Below are positions 20,206 through 28,447 of a stretch of 64,000 nucleotides of DNA, piece after piece (position 1 is the stretch's first letter; every line of letters begins with the position of its first letter). A program made the translations under genes and the position numbers. The notes below the pieces were generated by a model. The model was not told the DNA's origin. It did not search any database and was given only the letters and a program-made list of their open reading frames with translations. The stretch is taken from the NCBI RefSeq assembly GCF_000006445.2, contig NC_006049.2, positions 868,001 to 932,000 on the forward strand. Reading direction: 5' to 3'. The stretch is from Debaryomyces hansenii CBS767 (Eukaryota; Ascomycota; Pichiomycetes; Serinales; Debaryomycetaceae).

Positions 20206-20448
20206 CTAGCCTCTGTAGTGTTTCAGTAACTCATTGTTAGCCAATTCCAAATGGTTTGTGGAGATCTCTGCACTACCGGCTCTTTCTTGTATATCACGGC
20301 CTTTGTTCATTAGTTTGTTGACATAATCCACATAAAGTAAATAGATCAATAAGTCACTTTCATCGTTCTTAAATTTGTATTTTGTCTTAGAATTTAAAAC
20401 CTTCTTAAACGTCGACTTAGGATATGATGCCTTGTTTGTAGAAACCAT
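20206..20448 (-). CDS. WIP1: Kinetochore histone-fold protein, CENP-W homologue
   Basis: An 80-residue protein with basic N-terminus (MVSTNKASYPKSTFKKVLNS) and a predicted histone-fold run, LLIYLLYVDYVNKLM then EISTNHLELANNELLKHYRG. The C-terminal pattern resembles human CENP-W, which ends NKEHVLAAAKVILKKSRG. CENP-W pairs with CENP-T (Wip1 with Cnn1 in yeast) in the constitutive centromere network. The strongest support is position: WIP1 sits next to BCS1 in S. cerevisiae, and this gene converges on BCS1. Family resemblance alone in such a short protein would be modest. Confidence 0.78.
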   Translation of the reverse strand: MVSTNKASYPKSTFKKVLNSKTKYKFKNDESDLLIYLLYVDYVNKLMNKGRDIQERAGSAEISTNHLELANNELLKHYRG

Positions 20449-20793
20449 CGTATACCTTGAGTATAGTAGTATTTATATAATGACCAGGAAATCACTTGTT
20501 ATTATAAATAAAATTTGATATAGTTACATACAGGAATATAGTACAAGTATAATATACTTAATAAATAACTGAAAAATTCACCATAAAGGCATAGTTCGTA
20601 GTGTACACGTTGATTAGACCAGAAATGGTCAATGTAGCTGCTGATGGTATCCGTGCTATAAATAGTTCCGGGTCCGAAAGAGAGATAATCATACAGGCAT
20701 ATTCAGTGAGAATTGTGAATTAACACCATGTCAAAATCAACGCCACTATCATATTTATCATATTTATCATTCGATGAAGAGTATCAAATGCAG

Positions 20794-22503
20794 CTAAGCT
20801 TGTCTTTTTCGGGTTTCTTCCTCTGTAGAGTTTTTTCTCTTCATGGGTCCATACGAATTGAGCATTCTATAAAGGGGCAATCCACCACCACCATTTTTTA
20901 TCAGTTTATCCAATTCAGATACCGAGGGCAATGGAACCAACTTGGGAGGTGTTTCAACAGATATGTTACTCGAGTATGACGATCCTGACGAGACCGAGGA
21001 ATTCGATAACGCCAGTCGCGATAACGATAGCGACGAGTTTGGAGTAGGGATCGATTGTGGGCGCTGCTCATACGTGTTGGTGGATGGCAATGAGACTCTT
21101 GGGGGCACAGACTGACCGAATTGGTCGGGCGTCGAAGGAGCGCTTGCCCGTGGGTCAGAGTTCATATTGGGAAACGGATACTGTTGATAGCCTCTTCTCA
21201 CTTCAGACGTGTGGGGTGAATGCAAAGAAGTCGGAATGTTATTTTTTTCCAAAAACTTCTCTGCGTATGTATATGGAGGTTGTACATCCTTGGCCATAGG
21301 GCCGTCAGAAACGGGCTGTTTGGAGCCATTTTTCGACAATTTTTGGGTTTCAATATTGGACGAATCAGTATTGGAATCAGCACTGGACTGACTGTATGAG
21401 TAATGCAAATGGGATGAATTATATTGAGGCTTCATCGAGGGATGAGCATGCGACAGATGTTGTGGATGTATGGTTGGCGTCTGGTGACCTTGTGCTTGGG
21501 AAAGAAGCACATGCAAGTTGTTGAATTTGTTTAATAAGACTTGTTTAAAATTTGTTAATTCGTAATCTAATTTCTTATCGTCTTCACTCTTCACAGCATG
21601 GCGCTGCATGATCTCTACCAATTGGATTAAATCAAATTGGCTTTTTTTCTGTTCATTGAACACCAAGTCGAACTGTGTTTGCAACTGGTGGTGTTCGTGT
21701 CTTAGCGTACCCAAATTACTGGTGGCTTCATTTAGACGGGTCTCGAGCGACTTATCGCTCGATAGCTTATATATCTGGGGCAGTTTCGAGAGCGGAGGTA
21801 GCACGCTGGGGGACGGGGCCCCGTCTATTTGTGTAAGATGGTGATGTTGTATGGCACTTGGGGGTTGCGGTATCTGGTCTTGCTGCTGGAGCTGTAACGT
21901 TTGATGGTAGTGCTGCTGTTGTTCGTGAGCCCTCACATCGTGCTGGTCGCCTGTATGTATTCCCTTAGTGTCGTCTTCGTTCACCGCTTCGTGAATATCG
22001 TCCTCCGTGCCCCCAGCCGTCTTGGCCGCTTCTCTTGTGTGGTTGATGTTCTTCGATGACCTGCGTTTGATCAATTTCAAGCTCTCGATGTCCCCTTTGC
22101 GAAAATGGTTCGCCAGATGGCGGAACTCCCATCTGGCAACGTTATTATCGCCCCCGTTCTCACTTTGTCCCGCATCGTTCACCTTGTGGAATCCGTACAT
22201 GTTCAACTGTCTGATGAACGATGCGATGTTCGTATGCTTGAAATACTGCGCCAAAACCTTGGAAAATTCTTCTCCCGGCAACAAACCAAACGATTCACTA
22301 TTCTCGGTCCACCAAATGAGGTGTGAAATATTGCCGTCCTCCAACATATCGTATAGCTTATGGATAAATATAGTCTGCGGTTTGGTGCCGCCGGGTATAC
22401 CCACCACCGGCGTAGGGGTGCTGGAAGTCCGTGGAATATTTGTCATCTCCTTTGCCAGATGGATCTCTATCGAGTCACTGTCTGATTTATTATCCGTCAT
22501 CAT
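20794..22503 (-). CDS. SFL1: HSF-domain transcription factor, Sfl1/Mga1 type
   Basis: A 569-residue regulator. An HSF-type winged-helix DNA-binding domain covers about residues 43-148: TIFIHKLYDMLEDG, HLIWWTENSESFGLLPGEEF, then recognition helix region NIASFIRQLNMYGFHKV and WEFRHLANHFRKG. A Gln/His-rich stretch follows, then a coiled-coil-like region near 255-340 and a Ser/Pro/Asn-rich tail. This architecture fits Sfl1/Sfl2/Mga1, regulators of filamentation and flocculation that respond to PKA. I favour SFL1 because S. cerevisiae SFL1 neighbours ARP8 and LSC1, which are also in this window, but they are 14 kb away, so the paralogue is uncertain. M1 and M2 are both plausible starts. The promoter region shared with SOK1 is very long (1.8 kb). 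Confidence 0.8.
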   Translation of the reverse strand: MMTDNKSDSDSIEIHLAKEMTNIPRTSSTPTPVVGIPGGTKPQTIFIHKLYDMLEDGNISHLIWWTENSESFGLLPGEEFSKVLAQYFKHTNIASFIRQLNMYGFHKVNDAGQSENGGDNNVARWEFRHLANHFRKGDIESLKLIKRRSSKNINHTREAAKTAGGTEDDIHEAVNEDDTKGIHTGDQHDVRAHEQQQHYHQTLQLQQQDQIPQPPSAIQHHHLTQIDGAPSPSVLPPLSKLPQIYKLSSDKSLETRLNEATSNLGTLRHEHHQLQTQFDLVFNEQKKSQFDLIQLVEIMQRHAVKSEDDKKLDYELTNFKQVLLNKFNNLHVLLSQAQGHQTPTIHPQHLSHAHPSMKPQYNSSHLHYSYSQSSADSNTDSSNIETQKLSKNGSKQPVSDGPMAKDVQPPYTYAEKFLEKNNIPTSLHSPHTSEVRRGYQQYPFPNMNSDPRASAPSTPDQFGQSVPPRVSLPSTNTYEQRPQSIPTPNSSLSLSRLALSNSSVSSGSSYSSNISVETPPKLVPLPSVSELDKLIKNGGGGLPLYRMLNSYGPMKRKNSTEEETRKRQA

Positions 22504-23228
22504 GATATCGTAGACCTGGAATAAAAGAAAACAGTAAGGAAGATTTTACGTTAAAGTCAAATCCACTCGAGTAAGACATTCTGTCATGTGACGCATTCTA
22601 AATCTTTTTATCGTCTACATACAGCCTATGAACCATTGGCACGGTTGTACGGAGCCACTGACGGTGGGGAGGGGATAGGTAGGAAAGATGACAATCCGAA
22701 GATGAAGTGGTTGCAGTGGTGGTTGGGAGATAGGATACTACGTTAACCGCTTCTATGCAACCGGTCGCCGGATCTAGGACAAATGAATTTCAGGTTCATG
22801 TACCTAATTGACCTACATTCAAGTACGAATTGTCTAGTCGTGAGAGACAGTGGGTTAAAATAAATAGGCTATAGGTGGAGGATGTAGGTGTCGGACCTTT
22901 GTCGAGAGAGAAAAACAGAGTGGGAGGCAGTTGACGAAGACTAAAATGTGTACGAGGGAGTGATTGACGAATGGGAGGAGCCGACGACGTGCATGCAGCA
23001 ACTTTGATCCAGACAGAGAAAGAAGAATAAGACGACTAAATGTGGTAAAAAGGTAGCAATGCCGTACGTATCCAGGGGGCCAGAAAATTATCTGGTGCAT
23101 CATTACGGAGGACGATGGGAGATGGATATACAGCCCGTACAGACGAACAATAGGACGAAATGCGTGATGGCATGGTTTCTTTTATGATGCGCGGTCATGT
23201 GGGAGGAAGATTGTAGGTGGTAGGAATG

Positions 23229-23411
23229 TAGTAGGTAGTAGGTAGTAGGTAGTAGGTAGTAGGTAGTAGGTAGTAGGTAGTAGGTAGTAGGTAGTAGGTA
23301 GTAGGTAGTAGGTAGTAGGTAGTAGGTAGTAGAAGTGTAGTAGGAGTGTAGTAGGAGTGTAGTAGGTAGTAGGTAGTAGGTGGCAGGTAGCAAGTAATAG
23401 GTAGTAGGTGG
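23229..23411. repeat. GTAGTAG heptamer minisatellite
   Basis: A nearly perfect 7-bp tandem repeat (GTAGTAG) runs from 23229 to 23332, about fifteen units. It is followed by variant blocks containing GAAGTGTAGTAGGAGTGTAG and a second shorter run of the heptamer with GGCAG/CAAGTAATAG changes to about 23411. Because 7 is not a multiple of 3, it stays open in more than one frame and creates false Tyr/Leu/Pro/Thr ORFs on the minus strand. Confidence 0.95.
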
Positions 23412-23923
23412 TTGATATGTTGTAGATAGTTGATAGTAGATATAATGAACGGCAAGCAAATGCGACAGTGATGTTACGTCTCCGATGCAGTAGTGTTCAC
23501 GGGTATCAAGTATATCATATGTTACATCTGTGTGATGTCGTCAGGTTTTCTTCATCGCTATCAAATCAACCAATCGCACCACCCAAATATAGATTTTGCC
23601 ACTATTGCCCAGGTTTTCCGTTGCCGTATAATCTCATCCATTTCAATACCCCTTCATCGCCATCCTCTACATCGTCATCATCTTCCATTTGCACTTCCAT
23701 GCCTTCGGCGTCTGGATTAGCTTTTGTTGTTCCGGGAACCTTCTCTGCACATGCGCAGATATTTTTTCCATCTGCTTATTGCGATATCGCTGGCGACTCG
23801 CCTTCGGTGCATTGTCGTATGGCTTCGTATTGTACATCTGTAAATATCTATGTCTAATGTCTGATGTGTGCATGTGTATATGTGTATATGTCTACTGTCT
23901 AATGTATACATGTCTATATGTCT

Positions 23924-23967
23924 ATATTTTTATTTGTAGACATAGACATATATACAAATAAAAATAT
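23924..23967. repeat. 15-bp perfect inverted repeat
   Basis: Arms ATATTTTTATTTGTA (23924-23938) and TACAAATAAAAATAT (23953-23967) are exact reverse complements around a 14-bp spacer. All but two bases per arm are A/T. It could form a hairpin or be a symmetric binding site. Confidence 0.85.
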
Positions 23968-24122
23968 CGCTGCTTCCTATATTAGTATGTAGTCTGTATA
24001 GTCTGTATAGTCTTTTGTAATGGTCATGGTCACCTCATCATATCTCACCCCCGACTCGAACTCGCCACCCTTTGCCTATCTCCGGCCCCGTAATCACCGT
24101 AGCTGCGAAAAAAGAAACCTCA

Positions 24123-24163
24123 ATAACCTGCAAATTCTCGCAATCAGAGCATTTGCAGGTTAT
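24123..24163. repeat. 13-bp perfect inverted repeat upstream of SOK1
   Basis: Arms ATAACCTGCAAAT (24123-24135) and ATTTGCAGGTTAT (24151-24163) are exact reverse complements with a 15-bp spacer. The repeat sits about 175 bp before the SOK1 ATG, where a paired regulator site would be expected. Confidence 0.88.
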
Positions 24164-24338
24164 GTCGATTCCTTTTCGTTAAAAAATTTCATCACGGAGC
24201 CTTTAATTACCATATTTAATTTATAAGGATTACAAATTCCGGCTTTTATTGGTTTAGTTCTTATCAAAAGTTTCCAACAATTTTATCATCTATTCATCTC
24301 ATATATTTCATATTTCATATCTCATTTTATTTCCATCC

Positions 24339-26198
24339 ATGAACTCCCAGGTAAATAACCAAAATGATAACCAAGAGGTGTTTAAGGAGGACCAGTTTAG
24401 ACCGGTCTTCTTTGATAAATCATCTGGTGGTGGCCAAGCCACCACCAGCAGTGGTCCCGCAGAAGAAAAACGGGTCAGGCTAGACGCTAGCATCAATAAG
24501 GACGAAAATATGTCGCCCACTACAAAACAGATACCGGTGATGAATCCGTTGAGTCGGAAGCAATCTCATAGTTCGCATATGAATGCGCTCGCTCGCACTC
24601 ACACCGTTCGTACACACAATCTTCTTGGACACACGTCCAACACGTCCAAACAGCATACACATCCATTCGGACTTGGTAATAGCAAGCGCAAGGCACCCAA
24701 GTTCATCCGCAAGTTTAGGTCGCGGAGCTTGCCCATCATCAACTATGCGAAACCGGGGCACATACAGCATTTACAGAATTTTCCAAAAATCGCCCACACG
24801 TCGGTGCCTCCGTTGCCGCCGATCAACTTGCAGAGCTTGAAGGAGATCGACTTGCACGAAATATTGAAAAACCCCCAGTTGAGGCACGATATTGTGTTTG
24901 ACCCGCAGTTGCAGTTTAGGCCCAATCTCGACGGCGAGAGGGGCAAGAGAAAGAAGAGCATCATCGACAAGTACTGGGGCGAGATCGAAAAGGAGTGTAG
25001 CCAGTTCTTTGCGGACTCGCAGTCGCACAACATGATCAAGATATCACGCTTGCCCATCTTGGTCACCACCTTGCGCGATATCTTGTTGTCTTTGCTTCCA
25101 TACAAGGACAGATCGTCCGTGAACGAGGTCATGGACATCGAGCTCTTGATCCAGCAGTTGTCCCACGGGTCCTTTGATTTTGTTGCGTTGTCCCAGTGGT
25201 TGGGTGAGGTGTTCAAATCTCACTGCGCGCCCATGAGGGACCAGTGGGTCGCCGACATGATCAACAAGTTTAGACTTGCCTTCACCGACAATTCGGTCAA
25301 GTACTTGGTACAGGGCTTGAGGATGATCTTTCTGATTTTGGAAGCAATGAAGTTGGATGTCGCCAACCACCAAATCAGAATATTGAGACCCGTCCTCATC
25401 GAAACCGCCGTTGACTTTGAAAAAGACTACTTCCACCAATTAATACTAAACTCGAAAATCGATATTTCCGATCTGTTGAAGTGGTTCTACAAACTGTACC
25501 ATAAGAAATGCGATAAGCTCGTCAAACTTTTACCTAATGATGTATCGGATGAAGAACAGAAAAAGTTTTTGCTTTCGTCCTCAATCATAGACTTATTATC
25601 CTGTCGCAACATGGCCACAGAATTCCCATCTACTTTGGCATTTGATCACACCAGATTGGTGTTGTTGAGAGCTGATGTCAGACAGTTGGTCTGTGTTCAG
25701 TTATGTATTGTCTTGTACAAGCAACTTCTCATTAATTATCCACAAGCATCCAGTTACAGATCAGAAAGTTTTAAGCCTGCTAATATCAACAAAATCCAAG
25801 AGGAACTCTTGGCGATTGTTAGAGATGATAATGGCAATGTCAAATGGACTAGAAATATTCAATCTATTGCATTACAGTTAGTCAAGAATGCTGTTACTGA
25901 CCCACTTACAGGCAAATCGGATGAGCTTCCCCAGGCAATGGTTACGTTTGCTAATGGCTGGTTAATAAAACAGATTCAACCAGTTTCAGAAGTCTATGGC
26001 TTAATGGAGGAGAAAATCTTCAAGGATTTGTTCGTTGAAGTTATCAATTCGTCAAAGGCTTCCGCTGCATCATCTGCAATTGCGACTAAGAACGTATCGG
26101 AAATGTCTAGTATCGCTAACAGAATTTATGCGTTAGTCAAGTTCCATTGGAGTGTATTCGGTAATTACTATTCTGATTATTTCGACGAAAATAAATAA
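24339..26198 (+). CDS. SOK1: Sok1, Tcp11-domain protein of the PKA pathway
   Basis: A 619-residue protein. The first ~135 residues are polar and basic. The T-complex-11 (Tcp11) domain runs from about residue 195 to the end: YWGEIEKECSQFFADSQSHN, PILVTTLRDILLSLLPYKDR, IELLIQQLSHGSFDFVALSQW and HQIRILRPVLIETAVDFEKDYF. In S. cerevisiae, SOK1 is a dosage suppressor of protein kinase A loss. Biochemical function is not established. The gene is transcribed away from the SFL1-type gene, whose product is a PKA target in S. cerevisiae, so the divergent pair touches the same pathway. Codon use shifts from CTC/GTC/ATC-rich in the middle to A+T-ending codons near the 3' end. Confidence 0.88.
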   Translation: MNSQVNNQNDNQEVFKEDQFRPVFFDKSSGGGQATTSSGPAEEKRVRLDASINKDENMSPTTKQIPVMNPLSRKQSHSSHMNALARTHTVRTHNLLGHTSNTSKQHTHPFGLGNSKRKAPKFIRKFRSRSLPIINYAKPGHIQHLQNFPKIAHTSVPPLPPINLQSLKEIDLHEILKNPQLRHDIVFDPQLQFRPNLDGERGKRKKSIIDKYWGEIEKECSQFFADSQSHNMIKISRLPILVTTLRDILLSLLPYKDRSSVNEVMDIELLIQQLSHGSFDFVALSQWLGEVFKSHCAPMRDQWVADMINKFRLAFTDNSVKYLVQGLRMIFLILEAMKLDVANHQIRILRPVLIETAVDFEKDYFHQLILNSKIDISDLLKWFYKLYHKKCDKLVKLLPNDVSDEEQKKFLLSSSIIDLLSCRNMATEFPSTLAFDHTRLVLLRADVRQLVCVQLCIVLYKQLLINYPQASSYRSESFKPANINKIQEELLAIVRDDNGNVKWTRNIQSIALQLVKNAVTDPLTGKSDELPQAMVTFANGWLIKQIQPVSEVYGLMEEKIFKDLFVEVINSSKASAASSAIATKNVSEMSSIANRIYALVKFHWSVFGNYYSDYFDENK

Positions 26199-26525
26199 TC
26201 ATTCATGTATATATCAATTATGCCTCATCCCATCATCCCGAAAATTATTAATTCATATCATCAATTCATCGTTTTCAACCCTATATTATTATAATAATAA
26301 TACCTCATGATATCACGTTTGTTTATGCTTATATTTATTTTTTTTATATTCAGTTATATTTTTTTTTTCTTCTCTCTATTGTTGTTTAATGGTGGTGCTT
26401 CCTATTTAGTTCATTGATCTAGTTTCACCAGGATTTAGATTTTGGTTAATTTGCATGTATTTTTATATTTACTTATTTGTAGTCAAATAAATTACACTTG
26501 AAAACATTATTTTCCTAAACATAAA
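26199..26525. other. SOK1 3' flank
   Basis: A 327-bp A+T-rich spacer between convergent genes with long T-runs (26334-26370). It serves as 3' ends for both neighbours. No other feature is seen. Confidence 0.5.
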
Positions 26526-27143
26526 CTAAATTTCTAACTCAAGGCCATTGATATTACAACCCACACTTAACAATTTAAGGTTGTTAAACTTGATTTCCTG
26601 ACCTGTATCGGTCTTTTTGAATATAATCAAATTCTTTAAATAATCCACCAACTCATCATTCGAAAAAGAATTGTTAGAAAATACTTTTTTGTTTGCAATA
26701 CCATATTTTAAAGTTAAGATAACTTGAAATCGTTGAAATCCGTAATTAATCTGAAACTTTAAACAACAACAATACTGTTTTCCCTTCGACGATGGCTTTT
26801 CACAGATTGATGGGGTTTGCAAGTCTGCCTTAATAATGCCAACTTCGTTAAGATAGTGAATAAATATGCGTCCTAACTCACTAATTTTTGACGACGGTTC
26901 AATATCTTCATCAACACTAACCTTGGGCCACGGTATATCAACATTTTCGTTGTTTGTCTGATTAATAAACTTGACAGTCTTACTTATCTTACTTTCATCA
27001 TCTCTAGGAACTGAATGCCTTTTCTTTGGCTCATTATCTCCCCCCCTATTTTCCTTCGTCTGATCAGACTGTGAAACTTTAGGCGAAAAATGTTCAAACT
27101 GAAGAGGTACACCCTTAGTATCTTTTAAATTATGCGAGCTCAT
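26526..27143 (-). CDS. Hypothetical protein, 205 residues, not recognised
   Basis: A continuous 205-codon frame between SOK1 and the next minus-strand gene. Its base composition and codon use resemble its neighbours, so I believe it is real. The first ~80 residues are polar and charged, with KKRH that could be a nuclear signal. The rest looks folded: a helix (ISELGRIFIHYLNEVGI), a Cys triplet (KQYCCCLKFQINY), beta-like strands (FQVILTLKYGIANKKV) and a second helix (SNDELVDYLKNLIIF). There is no signal peptide, membrane segment or known catalytic motif. A small DNA-repair, kinetochore or chromatin accessory factor would fit the look, but that is a guess. Confidence 0.65.
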   Translation of the reverse strand: MSSHNLKDTKGVPLQFEHFSPKVSQSDQTKENRGGDNEPKKRHSVPRDDESKISKTVKFINQTNNENVDIPWPKVSVDEDIEPSSKISELGRIFIHYLNEVGIIKADLQTPSICEKPSSKGKQYCCCLKFQINYGFQRFQVILTLKYGIANKKVFSNNSFSNDELVDYLKNLIIFKKTDTGQEIKFNNLKLLSVGCNINGLELEI

Positions 27144-27263
27144 TGTCTGCTACCATAGAAATTATAACTTGAGGAGAAATTTCAACGACTTATATACCTC
27201 GACCATTTGGGAATTGGTCTATAAAATTGAAGCTATCTTGATACACAATGTTCTGCACCTATT

Positions 27264-28298
27264 TTAACCATTTTTGGATTCTTTAGGATCCGAAACTGTT
27301 ACATGCGAGGCCAACGTACTAATGTCAGTGTCTTTACCTCTCAAGGAAAATATATCATTCTTCGTAGTGTTGGTGGTATCATGATCATTATCAACGTAAC
27401 TCTCATCATTCACTTCATGCACCAGGTCTTCAGGGTTACTCTCTCCCTTATGCTGGTCCTTTGCTTTCCCTTCTGCTTCAGATATGTCAGTGGTGGTGAC
27501 TTTCAATTTCTTGTAAGGCTGCTGCTTCTCATCTGTTTCAGAATAACTGTCTTCTTTAATCGTGAAAGGATGTGTCTTTCTACGAGATATGGCACGGTTT
27601 CTGTCGGAATGCTCGATTTTTTCTCGTTGCTTTACTCGGTAGTACCCATCGTCATCTTCGTAATCAAAATTGCTAGAACCCAGCGATAACATGTTAGGTG
27701 ACGATCTAATTTGGCTTGTAGCATATTTCCTTGTTCTTGTTGTATCCCCTGAGCCTAGTATTTCAGGAGTACTTTCATATCCTATTGGAGTAGTATTTTT
27801 GCCCGCAAACTCATTTGAAACACTAGGTGTGACTTGAGGAACTAAACCATTCAAATACGGTGTTGTTTGAACTTTCTCATTCTTTACCTTATTAGGTATT
27901 GTTTCTATATCACTAATAGTCCATACGTATTGGATTACTCTTAAATTAAACCCCGTTATTATTCCAACCACTGTTCCAAATATAACCCCCACCATTACAT
28001 AGTGGGTTAAATTGACCAAAAAAAATTGTATGTGAGGAATTAGTACTTTGATATTTTCTCTCGTAGGCTCATCTATACCAAGTATATAGAACACTGGCTT
28101 GCTAGGTAGAAACAAAAATCCATATATTAATGTGTTGATTGTTATTGCAAGAGGAATAAATACAGTATGCTTTATCATTTGATATGAAAGGTTTAGACAA
28201 GGATATATTAAATGAGTCAACGGTAATAAACAAAACATGAAAACATTCCTTGTATACGACATTACATATTGTAATACAATGCTAGTATTGCTATCCAT
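27264..28298 (-). CDS. Membrane protein with cytosolic tail, possibly Ldb16-like
   Basis: I start at ATG 28298 (MDSNTSIVLQ, 344 residues). An in-frame ATG at 28391 would add 31 residues. About residues 15-117 hold three hydrophobic stretches (FMFCLLPLTHLIYPCLNL, TVFIPLAITINTLIYGFLF, LVNLTHYVMVGVIFGTVVGI). They are separated by PSKPVFYILGIDEPTR, a short polar segment that could face the lumen. The C-terminal 220 residues are hydrophilic, with Arg/Lys clusters (ISRRKTHPF) and acidic Asp/Asn-rich ends. This layout recalls Ldb16, the partner of seipin in lipid-droplet assembly at ER contact sites, but I base this on topology and loose resemblance only. It could equally be an unrelated ER protein. 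Confidence 0.55.
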   Translation of the reverse strand: MDSNTSIVLQYVMSYTRNVFMFCLLPLTHLIYPCLNLSYQMIKHTVFIPLAITINTLIYGFLFLPSKPVFYILGIDEPTRENIKVLIPHIQFFLVNLTHYVMVGVIFGTVVGIITGFNLRVIQYVWTISDIETIPNKVKNEKVQTTPYLNGLVPQVTPSVSNEFAGKNTTPIGYESTPEILGSGDTTRTRKYATSQIRSSPNMLSLGSSNFDYEDDDGYYRVKQREKIEHSDRNRAISRRKTHPFTIKEDSYSETDEKQQPYKKLKVTTTDISEAEGKAKDQHKGESNPEDLVHEVNDESYVDNDHDTTNTTKNDIFSLRGKDTDISTLASHVTVSDPKESKNG

Positions 28299-28447
28299 CT
28301 TGAATACTACTAAAGTTATGGTATGATGTTTGGCTCTACTTGTTTTATCATGTTCGAGACTATTGCTTATAGTGAGGAACACAAAATCCATACAAATTTC
28401 ACAGCCATCCTAGTCTAAAGTAATACACTATATTATTGTCTATCTAG

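Larger units (their letters stand above)
22504..24338. promoter_or_regulatory. 1.8 kb divergent SFL1-SOK1 intergenic region
   Basis: By far the longest gene-free stretch in the window. It contains a 7-bp tandem array (23229-23332 with decayed copies to about 23411), a 15-bp perfect inverted repeat (23924-23967), a 13-bp perfect inverted repeat (24123-24163) and TGTATA/TGTCTA-rich DNA (23870-23960). Small reading frames on both strands are mostly products of the repeats and resemble no protein. Very long upstream regions are common for filamentation regulators in Candida-clade yeasts. A noncoding transcript is possible, but nothing in the sequence proves it. Confidence 0.6.

Noticed and set aside
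23103..23459. Tyr/Leu/Pro/Thr-rich minus-strand ORFs
   Set aside because: Direct translation of the 7-bp tandem array, which stays open in more than one frame.
23468..23857. 129-codon plus-strand ORF in the SFL1-SOK1 spacer
   Set aside because: Ser/Pro/Cys-rich, no domain, overlapped by other small frames; could be part of a noncoding transcript but not supported as protein.
24020..24110. Possible tRNA suggested by a GAGTTCGAGTC-like B box on the minus strand
   Set aside because: No A box, acceptor stem or anticodon arm can be drawn around it.
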